Positions 1 through 6,440 of a stretch of 10,862 nucleotides of DNA are shown here, one piece after another (within the stretch, counting starts at the first letter, position 1; each line of letters begins with the position of its first letter). The stretch comes from JBIYSM02 sp044759095. Its GTDB lineage: Bacteria > Bacillota > Bacilli > Brevibacillales > Brevibacillaceae. A program made the position numbers and the translations under genes. Location: positions 1-10,862 of the forward strand of contig NZ_JBIYSM020000072.1 of the NCBI RefSeq assembly GCF_044759095.2. The letters run 5' to 3'. The notes below the pieces were generated by a model that was given only the letters and a program-made list of their open reading frames with translations, had not been told where the DNA came from and ran no database searches.

Positions 1-3
1 ACC

Positions 4-52
4 TTCTTAGTTTCAAGAAGGGCTGACAAATACCATAACGTACCCTTGTCAG
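4..52. repeat. Two short inverted repeats in gene-free leading region
   Basis: CTTCTT at 4-9 pairs with AAGAAG at 15-20 across a 6-nt loop, and CTGACAA at 23-29 pairs with TTGTCAG at 46-52 across 16 nt. Both are perfect. Neither is followed by a clean T-run, so neither is a typical intrinsic terminator. They could be the 3' end of a neighbouring transcript or a protein-binding site. The rest of 1-148 is AT-rich and shows no gene or convincing promoter. Confidence 0.35.
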
Positions 53-148
53 TTGCTAATTGTAATTTTTTAACAAATTTTACGTTAGGTGTGTTTGCTA
101 TACCCAAATTGAGTAAAAAAAGTATTTGACATAGTACGCTTATATACT

Positions 149-180
149 AAAAAAGGCCGGCAGAGCCGGGCCCGCTTTTT
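149..180 (-). terminator. Intrinsic terminator after the lipoprotein gene (probably bidirectional)
   Basis: GGCCGGC (155-161) and GCCGGGCC (165-172) form a GC-rich stem with one bulged G and a 3-nt loop. Read on the minus strand the stem is followed by a run of six T (149-154). Read on the plus strand it is followed after GC by five T (176-180). It begins a few bases past the lipoprotein stop codon, so it most likely ends that transcript and may also stop plus-strand transcription entering from the left. Confidence 0.75.
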
Positions 181-182
181 GC

Positions 183-683
183 CTATGGTCTATGATATGC
201 ATCATTTGAGGTAACGTGAAAGTCGTAACGCGGCACTTTTTGCCTCAAGGCGGCGATCACCTGTTGTTCAATTGACCGGGCCTGGCTAGCCGTCACGTTT
301 GGGATCAGATCAAGCGTAACATATGCCTCTCCGCCGTTTAAGGTGATTCGTGCCCCCTCCACGCCGGGTACGCTTTTGGCCATCATTTCCATGTTGTTCC
401 GATCAATCTGTGTGTTGCGAACGGCGGCATGCCCCATCAGGAGGTTGGGATTCTGGTTCCGGCCCATCAGGTAATCCCTGCCCTCGGTCAGAGGTGCTCC
501 CCTGTCAATGATGTCGTGGTCACGGTCGCTTTGTATCGTCGCGTTTCGCTGAGGATCCAGCGCTTGCGTGCCGAAGCTCTTTTCCTGCGGCTGGGTGCGT
601 CCGCAACCGGATATGAGGGATGCCCCCAGCGCAACGGCCGCAAGACTAAACAGTACGCTCTTTGTGTATGGTGTGCGCAGCAT
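183..683 (-). CDS. YhcN/YlaJ-family sporulation lipoprotein
   Basis: This gene encodes a 166-residue predicted lipoprotein. The start is the ATG at 683, because AGGAGG sits about 10 nt upstream (694-699) and the product then begins with a lipoprotein signal: K8, a hydrophobic stretch at about 9-23, and lipobox I24-S25-G26-C27, with Cys27 the predicted lipidated residue. An open frame extends further upstream to 815 but has no signal character and overlaps the end of tdk. The middle is polar, rich in Asn, Asp and Arg. The C-terminal 70 residues show the YhcN/YlaJ pattern, with a V-P-G-V-E-G-A segment followed by a G-G-E-A-Y-V strand. Family members in B. subtilis are known from spores and the forespore inner membrane; the molecular role is not established. 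Upstream lies a sigma-G-like promoter, which agrees with forespore expression. Confidence 0.8.
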   Translation of the reverse strand: MLRTPYTKSVLFSLAAVALGASLISGCGRTQPQEKSFGTQALDPQRNATIQSDRDHDIIDRGAPLTEGRDYLMGRNQNPNLLMGHAAVRNTQIDRNNMEMMAKSVPGVEGARITLNGGEAYVTLDLIPNVTASQARSIEQQVIAALRQKVPRYDFHVTSNDAYHRP

Positions 684-707
684 GAAAAAGCCACCTCCTG
701 TTTGCCT

Positions 708-737
708 TAGTTTGCGCATCGCTTGCGATGCCCATTC
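708..737 (-). promoter_or_regulatory. Putative sigma-G (forespore) promoter with palindromic spacer
   Basis: On the minus strand GAATG (733-737) matches the sigma-G -35 consensus GHATR exactly. CAAACTA (708-714) matches the -10 CATNHTA at six of seven positions, and the spacer is 18 nt, within the usual 17-18. Transcription would start near 701, just before the Shine-Dalgarno of the lipoprotein gene. The spacer contains the perfect palindrome GCATCGC-TT-GCGATGC (716-731, plus-strand reading). This is a pattern match only. Confidence 0.45.
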
Positions 738-775
738 AAAAGGGGGTACAGGGGCGGCGTGGCTCCGTCCAGGGT

Positions 776-1351
776 TTAGGATTGGACGGGAGGATTGTAG
801 TAATGAGGTCGGCACACGCTTGAGTATGTATCGTTTCCGCCGATCTCAATCGTTTCCCCGGTGTAGACCGGAACTCCGTTTTTGAATTTCAGGACGTGCG
901 TCGCCTTTTTGTTGCAGTAAACGCAGACCGTTTTGATCTCCTCAATCTTGTCGGCCTCGCACAGGAGATAATGGCTTCCCGGGAATAGCTGGTTTTTAAA
1001 GTCCTTCAACAGGCCGTACACAATGACAGGAATCTGCAGCTTGTCCACGATGTTCACCAATTGCGTAACATGCTGCTTGTTCAAAAACTGTCCTTCGTCC
1101 ACCAATACGCAATCCGGCTTCTCTGCTTCCGCCTCTACCATGTGAAACAGGTCCGTGTCCTCATCAACCGGGATGGCTTCCCGGCGGATTCCTACGCGCG
1201 AAGCTACTATGCCAACGCCGTAACGGTCGTCGATGGCGGGGGTAAACACCATCACTTTTTTACCCGATTGCTCATAATTATGGGCTACCGTCAACAGTTG
1301 AATGGATTTGGAAGCGTTCATCGCCCCGTAACGAAAATACAGTTGCGCCAC
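776..1351 (-). CDS. tdk: Thymidine kinase
   Basis: Phosphorylates thymidine to dTMP with ATP in the pyrimidine salvage pathway, in the cytoplasm. The 191-residue protein is a type II thymidine kinase. The start codon is GTG at 1351, with AAGGGAG 7 nt upstream. Visible are the P-loop region GAMNASKS (9-16), the D-E-G-Q-F motif (85-89; E86 is the expected catalytic base), and zinc ligands C143, C146, C180 and H183. The N-terminus and body resemble the E. coli and T4 subgroup more than the longer-N-terminus B. subtilis Tdk, as I recall those sequences. The P-loop is odd: the Gly of the usual GK[ST] is Ser15, confirmed as codon TCC. The gene lies downstream of rpmE, separated by a terminator, and upstream of the lipoprotein gene with 92 nt between. 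Identification is firm; activity is inferred. Confidence 0.95.
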   Translation of the reverse strand: MAQLYFRYGAMNASKSIQLLTVAHNYEQSGKKVMVFTPAIDDRYGVGIVASRVGIRREAIPVDEDTDLFHMVEAEAEKPDCVLVDEGQFLNKQHVTQLVNIVDKLQIPVIVYGLLKDFKNQLFPGSHYLLCEADKIEEIKTVCVYCNKKATHVLKFKNGVPVYTGETIEIGGNDTYSSVCRPHYYNPPVQS

Positions 1352-1455
1352 GTCACTTCTCCCTTTACGCCAAAGATGTCACTGCTCTTCCACGACTTAT
1401 ACTCCTATTGTAGGGGTACGCCACGCAGGACGGGAAGATATTTTTTCCTATCTGC

Positions 1456-1489
1456 AAAAATAAAACCAGGCAGATCTCTCTACCTGGTT
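1456..1489 (-). terminator. Intrinsic terminator of rpmE
   Basis: AACCAGG (1464-1470) pairs perfectly with CCTGGTT (1483-1489) across a 12-nt loop. On the minus strand the stem runs straight into a T-rich tract (TTTTATTTTTG, about 1455-1465). It starts 12 nt after the rpmE stop codon and separates rpmE from tdk. Confidence 0.75.
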
Positions 1490-1500
1490 CCAATCTTTTT

Positions 1501-1701
1501 TTAGGAAAGATTGTATTTGCGTTTGAAACGGTCTACACGGCCACCAGCGTCTACGAACTTTTGTTTGCCTGTGAAGAATGGGTGGCAGTTGGAGCAGATC
1601 TCTACACGAAGCGCTTGTTTTACGGAACCAGATTCAAACTCGTTGCCGCAAGCACAAGTCACTTTTACTGTGTTGTACTTAGGATGGATTCCTTGTTTCA
1701 T
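1501..1701 (-). CDS. rpmE: 50S ribosomal protein L31 (zinc-binding type)
   Basis: Encodes the 66-residue large-subunit protein L31, which sits at the bridge between the ribosomal subunits. The N-terminus MKQGIHPKY is characteristic, and four cysteines (C16, C18 as C-x-C; C36, C39 as C-x-x-C) mark it as the zinc-containing form rather than the zinc-free paralogue made under zinc starvation. The start ATG at 1701 has GAGGTG about 7 nt upstream. It has its own sigma-A-like promoter (1766-1794) and its own terminator (1456-1489), so it looks like a single-gene unit. The position next to tdk, and near rho, agrees with Bacillus synteny, although two extra genes lie between it and rho here. Confidence 0.97.
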   Translation of the reverse strand: MKQGIHPKYNTVKVTCACGNEFESGSVKQALRVEICSNCHPFFTGKQKFVDAGGRVDRFKRKYNLS

Positions 1702-1765
1702 CTATTCGCACCTCTTTTCCGCCCTGAATCGTTTGCCGAAACAGAGTTATATAAACACAAACAAA

Positions 1766-1794
1766 ATAGTAGCACGTCTGTCGGGTAAATGCAA
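1766..1794 (-). promoter_or_regulatory. Sigma-A-type promoter of rpmE
   Basis: On the minus strand TTGCAT (1789-1794) is followed after exactly 17 nt by TACTAT (1766-1771), close to TTGACA-17-TATAAT. It lies between the end of the radical SAM gene and rpmE and leaves a leader of about 60 nt. I saw no intrinsic terminator between the radical SAM gene and this promoter, so readthrough from upstream is also possible. Confidence 0.6.
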
Positions 1795-1805
1795 CAACTT
1801 CAGAC

Positions 1806-3071
1806 CTACACCATGTTTTTCCGACGGCGAAGCTCAGCCGGCGGAACGTGCGTGAAGGAGCCGATCACGACGTCAGGCAGCTCCTGCTGGTAAATCTCAA
1901 TCGCCTGCTTCATGCCGAACACTTCGCCCTTCGCCTTCGGGATCATTTCCAGATAGCTCTCCGGATCAATGTTCAGATTGCGGAGCTGAATCAGCTTGAT
2001 GCCGGTGCGGCGGATGAAGGCGATCATCGCCTCTATCTCTTCCTCGCGATCAAAGACACCCGGGAAGCAGAGATAGTTGATGGAGGTGTACACCCCTTTG
2101 GCAGAAGCGTACTCAGCGGAGCGAGCCACGTTTTCCAGCGTGTAGTTGCGCGGCCGGTAATACGCATTGTAATGCTCGTCAATCGCGCTGATGATGCTGA
2201 CGCGCATGAGATCCAGCCCGGCGTCCACAATGCCTTTGATATGGTCGGTCAGCCCGGCGTTCGTGTTGATGTTAATATAGCCCATGTCCGTCTGTTCCCG
2301 AACGCGGCGCATCGCCGGCACGATCAGGGAGGCCATGGTGGACGGCTCTCCCTCGCAGCCCTGGCCGAAGCTGATGATGCTCTCCGGAGTCTGCAGATGG
2401 TGGAGCATCACTTCCACCAGTTCATCCACTGTCGGCTTGAAATTCATTCGGGTTTGCGGCGCAGGGAACCCGCTCTCTTCGGGCTGCTCGGATATGCATC
2501 CGTAACAGCCGGCATTACAGGTGTAGGAAACGGGAAGGCTTCCTTCCCAGCGGTGGAAAAAGTTGTTGGAGGCGGTCAGGCACTCGTATTCCAACGCACA
2601 ATGGGATAAATGCTGGAGGATCCGGTTGCCGGGGAACAGCTCCAGCGTCTGATTCACGCGCTGACGGAGCTCGTCCATCGGGTAGTTGACCGGGTTCCAC
2701 TTGTGCGGCTCGTCACTCTGACGGCCGGCAATCCAAAATTGGCCGTCTTTCCACACCACAGCGGTGTAGCCGAACAGCGGAAACTTGCTTTGCTTGTTGG
2801 TCTTGATGTAACCCGGCAGCAGCAGACGGGTAAAGCCCTGCGGGATCAATGCCCCAACAGCCATAAAGCCGTCCAGCTTTACCATCTCCCCGGTATCCGG
2901 GTCCATGCCGATCGGCACGGTATCCGGAAGACTGACCAATGTCGCCCCTTCCGGAAGAGGAATCAACTCGTCCTCCAGAATCTCTGTCAATATATCTCCG
3001 TTACGTCCCACCGCGAGCAGCTCGGGGTGATCGTAGACGTTACGTTTGTTGTCTGCGTATACCAAAAACAT
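1806..3071 (-). CDS. Uncharacterised radical SAM enzyme
   Basis: A 421-residue radical SAM superfamily protein. The cluster motif is C185-x3-C189-x2-C192, which binds the [4Fe-4S] cluster that cleaves S-adenosylmethionine. F236-G-Q-G-C-E-G-E-P matches the glycine-rich SAM-binding strand that follows, and N-T-N-A-G (269-273) and the R-V-S-I-I segment (290-294) fit later strands of the barrel. Residues 1-180, before the cluster, form a large N-terminal region I do not recognise, with no transmembrane segment. Extra cysteines are C158, C164, C239 and C335, not arranged as a SPASM domain, so a second cluster is not evident. The start ATG at 3071 has GAGG about 10 nt upstream. A promoter (3104-3132) lies just before the gene, so it is probably expressed on its own. 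The substrate is unknown; no precursor peptide or obvious partner gene is adjacent. Confidence 0.85.
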   Translation of the reverse strand: MFLVYADNKRNVYDHPELLAVGRNGDILTEILEDELIPLPEGATLVSLPDTVPIGMDPDTGEMVKLDGFMAVGALIPQGFTRLLLPGYIKTNKQSKFPLFGYTAVVWKDGQFWIAGRQSDEPHKWNPVNYPMDELRQRVNQTLELFPGNRILQHLSHCALEYECLTASNNFFHRWEGSLPVSYTCNAGCYGCISEQPEESGFPAPQTRMNFKPTVDELVEVMLHHLQTPESIISFGQGCEGEPSTMASLIVPAMRRVREQTDMGYININTNAGLTDHIKGIVDAGLDLMRVSIISAIDEHYNAYYRPRNYTLENVARSAEYASAKGVYTSINYLCFPGVFDREEEIEAMIAFIRRTGIKLIQLRNLNIDPESYLEMIPKAKGEVFGMKQAIEIYQQELPDVVIGSFTHVPPAELRRRKNMV

Positions 3072-3089
3072 GAAAAAATCGCCTCGCTT

Positions 3090-3128
3090 CTTTGCTGTAG
3101 CCCATTGTATCGCAACGAAGAAGCAAAG
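3090..3128. repeat. Inverted repeat around the radical SAM gene promoter
   Basis: CTTTGCT (3090-3096) and AGCAAAG (3122-3128) form a perfect 7-bp inverted repeat separated by 25 nt. The -10 element of the radical SAM promoter lies between the arms, and one arm overlaps the -35. It could be an operator, but the arms are far apart and it may be chance. Confidence 0.3.
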
Positions 3129-3132
3129 TAAA
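3104..3132 (-). promoter_or_regulatory. Sigma-A-type promoter of the radical SAM gene
   Basis: On the minus strand TTTACT (3127-3132) is followed after exactly 17 nt by TACAAT (3104-3109). It sits between the peptidase stop codon and the radical SAM start, leaving a leader of roughly 25-30 nt. The -10 differs from TATAAT at one position. Confidence 0.55.
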
Positions 3133-3142
3133 TGTGAAGGGT

Positions 3143-4036
3143 TTACCTGCGCAGGTAGCGAAGCGGATTCATCGGCACATCGTCCTGCCTCACCTCGAAA
3201 TGCAGGTGGTAGCCGGTTGAGTCCCCGGTTCGCCCCATATACCCCAGAATGTCACCTTGCCTGATGACTTGACCGGGAGAGACGACGATCCTTCTCAAAT
3301 GCGCATAGTACGTCTGCAGACCTTCGCCGTGATCCAAAACAACCATGTAGCCGTATCCTCCCCGGTTGGTCCCTGCTTCAACCACGACACCTTCCTTGGC
3401 GGCATGGATGGGAGTTTTGCCTTCCCCTTCATTCCACAGATCAAGGCCTTTGTGCAGTCGTCCCCAACGCATTCCGAAGCCGCTGGTAATCGTCGCTTCC
3501 TTTACCGGCCAGTCCATGGCTCGCATACGGGTCGCTTTTCTGCTGGCAGCCTGTGCCATTTGCCTGCGCAGCTGAACGTTTCCGGCCAACATCGGAGACG
3601 CCTCCGGTACAGGCACATACACAACCTGTCCCACATAGAGGTTGTCAGGAAGCAGTTGCAGCAGCGGATTGCGCTCGATCAACAGTTCCTTTTTGACCGC
3701 GAACCGCTCGGCAATCTGGTTCAACGTCTCCCCCCGTTGCACAGAGTGAGCCACCTCGTTGCGTCTGATGACCAGCTTCATGCCGATTCCCATCTTATGC
3801 GGGTTCTGTAATTTGTTCGTTTCAACCAGCTCCTGAAGCGTAAGACCGTAGCGGTGAGCAATTTCGGAGAGCGTATCTCCGGGCTGTACGGTATAAACCA
3901 TGACAGAGTCCCGACTGGTCTTGGGAGCGGCAGAAAGCGCGCTGTACGGGTTAAAGGCTTGAAACAGGGCCTGTTCCACTACCGCTTGTTTGGCTTCCTG
4001 TTGTACGGCTGGCATGTCTACGTAGTGAAATCCCAC
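3143..4036 (-). CDS. LysM-LysM-M23 peptidoglycan endopeptidase without signal peptide
   Basis: A 297-residue predicted cell-wall hydrolase. Two LysM modules bind glycan (about 47-90 and 95-142). An M23 (LytM/lysostaphin-type) zinc metallopeptidase domain follows at about 182-293. Predicted zinc ligands are H195, D199 and H279, with H246 and H277 as catalytic histidines; the full set is present, so the enzyme looks active. The start is GTG at 4036, with GGAGGG 6 nt upstream, and the frame is closed by a stop codon 42 nt upstream with no other start between. The N-terminus (residues 1-45) is polar and has no signal peptide or membrane segment, which is odd for a wall enzyme. LysM proteins made in the mother cell and placed on the spore, such as SafA and SleL, also lack signals, so a spore cortex or coat role is possible. 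That role is inference. Confidence 0.9.
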   Translation of the reverse strand: MGFHYVDMPAVQQEAKQAVVEQALFQAFNPYSALSAAPKTSRDSVMVYTVQPGDTLSEIAHRYGLTLQELVETNKLQNPHKMGIGMKLVIRRNEVAHSVQRGETLNQIAERFAVKKELLIERNPLLQLLPDNLYVGQVVYVPVPEASPMLAGNVQLRRQMAQAASRKATRMRAMDWPVKEATITSGFGMRWGRLHKGLDLWNEGEGKTPIHAAKEGVVVEAGTNRGGYGYMVVLDHGEGLQTYYAHLRRIVVSPGQVIRQGDILGYMGRTGDSTGYHLHFEVRQDDVPMNPLRYLRR

Positions 4037-4076
4037 TGCAATCCCTCCATCTGTCCAACTATCACCTTCATTTTCC

Positions 4077-4106
4077 TAAGATATGCCAAAGGCCCCAAAA
4101 AAATAA
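4077..4106 (-). promoter_or_regulatory. Weak candidate mother-cell (sigma-E/K-like) promoter of the peptidase gene
   Basis: On the minus strand CATATCTTA (4077-4085) fits the sigma-K -10 pattern CATA-n3-TA and resembles the sigma-E -10. TTATTTT (4100-4106) lies 14 nt upstream, at sigma-E spacing. The -35 part overlaps the T-run of the rho terminator, so that match could be accidental. Confidence 0.25.
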
Positions 4107-4128
4107 CGGCGAGTGGTCAACTCACCGT
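4097..4128 (-). terminator. Intrinsic terminator overlapping the rho stop codon
   Basis: On the minus strand a 9-bp stem (4120-4128 with 4106-4114, one G-U pair) encloses a 5-nt loop (4115-4119) and is followed by TATTTTTTT (4097-4105). The rho stop codon TGA occupies the first three loop bases, so half the stem is coding sequence. It separates rho from the peptidase gene. Confidence 0.8.
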
Positions 4129-5397
4129 CATGTTTGATGGCTTGGCCTGGTTTCGTCCAGGTTTGGATTCGATGCTTTGCAGGAATTCGATGTTCGTTTT
4201 GGATTCAGCCAGTTTCTTAATAAATGATTCCACATAATCATGGCTGTCGTTCATGTTTTTGCGGATGGTCCACAGTTTGTCCAGTTCTTCCTTGGACAGC
4301 AGCAGTTCTTCACGACGCGTTCCCGAACGGCGAATGTCGATCGCCGGAAAGATACGGCGTTCTGCCAGTTTGCGGTCCAGATGCAGCTCCATGTTCCCCG
4401 TGCCCTTGAACTCTTCGTAAATGACATCGTCCATTCTGGAGCCGGTCTCGATCAGGGATGTGGCCAGGATGGTCAGGCTTCCTCCCTCTTCGATGTTGCG
4501 AGCCGAACCAAAGAAGCGCTTCGGACGATGGAACGCCGCCGGATCGATCCCCCCGGAAAGCGTACGTCCGCTTGGAGGAATCACCAGATTGTAGGCTCGC
4601 GCCAGTCGGGTAATGGAGTCAAGCAGGATGACAACGTCCTTTTTGTGTTCCACCAGACGCTTGGCCCGCTCCAGGACCAGCTCGGCCACCTTGATGTGGT
4701 TTTCCGGCAGCTCGTCAAATGTGGAAGCAATCACTTCCCCTTTGACCGAACGCTGCATGTCGGTTACCTCTTCCGGACGTTCGTCAATGAGCAGGACGAA
4801 CAGATGAATGTCCGGATGATTGGCTGTAATGCTGTTGGCAATCTCTTTCAGCAGCATGGTTTTGCCAGCCTTTGGCGGGGCGACAATCAGCCCCCGCTGC
4901 CCAAGGCCTACAGGCGCAATCAGGTCCATCAGACGAGCGGAAATTTTATCGGGCGAAGTCTCCAGGACGAGTTTTTCTTGGGGATACAGGGGTGTCAAAG
5001 CGGGGAAGTGAAGACGTTCAGCGGCTAATTCGGGGTCTTGACCGTTTACAGCTTCCACCTGCAGCAGCCCGAAATAGCGTTCGTTTTCCTTGGGCGGCCG
5101 CACCTTGCCAGATACCAGATCTCCCATTCGCAGGTCAAAACGGCGAATCTGGGACTGGGAGATGTAAATATCCTCGGAGCTGGGCAGATAGTTGATCGGA
5201 CGCAGGAATCCGTACCCCTCCGGCAGGATTTCCAGTACGCCCTCCATAAACATCAAGCCGTCACGCTCCGCCCGGGCTCGAAGGATGGCAAAGATCAATT
5301 CCTTCTTTTTCATCTGGGAATAGTAAGGAATTTGGTATTCTTTCGCTAACTTGTACAACTCCGTCAGCTTTTTTTCTTCCAGTTCTGAAATGAGCAT
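4117..5397 (-). CDS. rho: Transcription termination factor Rho
   Basis: Hexameric RNA-dependent ATPase and translocase that ends transcription of untranslated RNA. The 426-residue protein is of ordinary length, without the long N-terminal insertion seen in some actinobacterial Rho. Domains in order: helical Rho-N region (about 1-45), S1-like primary RNA-binding fold (about 50-118, with the G-F-L-R and D-I-Y-I-S segments), and RecA-like ATPase (about 150-400). Walker A is P175-K-A-G-K-T180, the D-E-R-P-E-E segment is at 205-210, Walker B is V-V-I-L-L-D (255-260). The Q-loop region (281-300) and R-loop region (about 329-350, E-F-K-G-T-G-N-M) are intact. The start ATG at 5397 has GGTGG a few bases upstream. 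The gene follows glpX by 52 nt with no terminator between, so the two may be cotranscribed; a weak promoter also lies in the gap. Confidence 0.98.
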   Translation of the reverse strand: MLISELEEKKLTELYKLAKEYQIPYYSQMKKKELIFAILRARAERDGLMFMEGVLEILPEGYGFLRPINYLPSSEDIYISQSQIRRFDLRMGDLVSGKVRPPKENERYFGLLQVEAVNGQDPELAAERLHFPALTPLYPQEKLVLETSPDKISARLMDLIAPVGLGQRGLIVAPPKAGKTMLLKEIANSITANHPDIHLFVLLIDERPEEVTDMQRSVKGEVIASTFDELPENHIKVAELVLERAKRLVEHKKDVVILLDSITRLARAYNLVIPPSGRTLSGGIDPAAFHRPKRFFGSARNIEEGGSLTILATSLIETGSRMDDVIYEEFKGTGNMELHLDRKLAERRIFPAIDIRRSGTRREELLLSKEELDKLWTIRKNMNDSHDYVESFIKKLAESKTNIEFLQSIESKPGRNQAKPSNMTVS

Positions 5398-5424
5398 TAT
5401 TCCACCACTCTTTACTTCTCTCTT

Positions 5425-5455
5425 ATACTATTCTAGTCCGATGTCTGCTTTACAA
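5425..5455 (-). promoter_or_regulatory. Weak candidate promoter of rho
   Basis: On the minus strand TTGTAA (5450-5455) overlaps the glpX stop codon and TAGTAT (5425-5430) follows after 19 nt. The spacing is longer than optimal, so this is a weak match. Rho in other bacteria is autoregulated by its leader; nothing here shows that directly. Confidence 0.3.
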
Positions 5456-6412
5456 TACGAGGCGAGGCTTGCGTTCCAAGCGATGGTTTCCTTCAATAAA
5501 ACGAACGGTTCCGGTTTTGGCTCGCATGACCACGGAGTGAGTCGTCGCACGTGTCCCCTGGAAGCGCACTCCCCGCAGCAGTTCCCCATCGGTCACACCG
5601 GTTGCCGCAAAAATCGCGTCGTCCCCTTTGACCAGATCGTCCATGAAGAGCACTTGATGGGGGTTGACCAGTCCCATACGCTTGCAGCGTTCCACTTCCT
5701 CTTCGCTTTGCGGCAGCAGTTTGCCCTGAATCTCTCCACCCAGGCATTTCAACGCCACAGCAGCCAAAACACCCTCAGGGGCACCGCCGGATCCAAACAG
5801 GATATCGACACCGGTGTCAGGGAAAGCGGTATTGATGGCTGCGGCTACGTCTCCGTCCGAAATCAGTCTGATCCGGGCGCCCGCTTTGCGGATGTCATGA
5901 ATGATTTTGGAATGGCGATCGCGATCGAGAACGATGGCCACCAGGTCGCTGACGTCTTTTCCATTGGCCTGTGCCACCGCCTTCAAGTTGTCCTCCACCG
6001 GCGCGTTGATGTCCACCTTGCCAACGGCTTTCGGCCCTACGGCAATCTTTTCCATGTACATGTCGGGCGCGTGAAGCAGGTTTCCGCGGTCGGCGATGGC
6101 GATTACGGAAATGGCTCCCCACGTCCCTTTGGCGACGATATTGGTCCCCTCCAGCGGATCAACTGCCACGTCTACAAACGGCGCCACGCCTTGGCCCAGC
6201 TTTTCGCCAATGTAGAGCATCGGCGCTTCGTCCATTTCTCCTTCACCAATGACGACCACGCCGTCCATCGGTACGTTTTCAAACTCTTTGCGCATCGCTG
6301 TCGTTGCCGCATCGTCAGCTTCGTCCTTTTTGCCCAAACCCATCCAACGGGCAGAAGCCAGCGCTGCCGCCTCCGTGACGCGTACCAGTTCAAGCGTTAA
6401 ACTACGTTCCAT
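5450..6412 (-). CDS. glpX: Fructose-1,6-bisphosphatase, class II
   Basis: Hydrolyses fructose 1,6-bisphosphate to fructose 6-phosphate, the committed step of gluconeogenesis, in the cytoplasm. The 320-residue protein has the GlpX-family metal and substrate motifs: A-D-D-A-A with D33, G-E-G-E-M-D-E-A-P (56-64), D-P-L-E-G-T (85-90), S-D-G-D (186-189) and G-G-A-P-E-G (209-214). Length is normal. The start ATG at 6412 has a GGAGAGGAG tract about 10 nt upstream. It follows murA by 28 nt, so both are probably on one transcript, and it shares the locus with the aldolase that works in the same pathway. It matches B. subtilis YwjI/GlpX by position. Some GlpX homologues also act on sedoheptulose bisphosphate; this cannot be judged here. 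Confidence 0.96.
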   Translation of the reverse strand: MERSLTLELVRVTEAAALASARWMGLGKKDEADDAATTAMRKEFENVPMDGVVVIGEGEMDEAPMLYIGEKLGQGVAPFVDVAVDPLEGTNIVAKGTWGAISVIAIADRGNLLHAPDMYMEKIAVGPKAVGKVDINAPVEDNLKAVAQANGKDVSDLVAIVLDRDRHSKIIHDIRKAGARIRLISDGDVAAAINTAFPDTGVDILFGSGGAPEGVLAAVALKCLGGEIQGKLLPQSEEEVERCKRMGLVNPHQVLFMDDLVKGDDAIFAATGVTDGELLRGVRFQGTRATTHSVVMRAKTGTVRFIEGNHRLERKPRLVL

Positions 6413-6440
6413 TCTTGGAAGACTCCTCTCCTGGTGTATT

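Noticed and set aside
126..148. TTGACA followed by TATACT on the plus strand, looking like a promoter.
   Set aside because: The spacer is only 11 nt, far below 16-18, and no gene follows in that direction.
684..815. A 44-codon upstream extension of the lipoprotein reading frame.
   Set aside because: It overlaps the end of tdk and lacks signal character; the ATG at 683 has AGGAGG and starts a proper lipoprotein signal peptide.
1352..1440. TACAAT on the minus strand upstream of tdk as a promoter -10.
   Set aside because: The best -35 is TTCCCG at 18 nt, too poor to list; tdk may depend on readthrough from rpmE or on a weak promoter.
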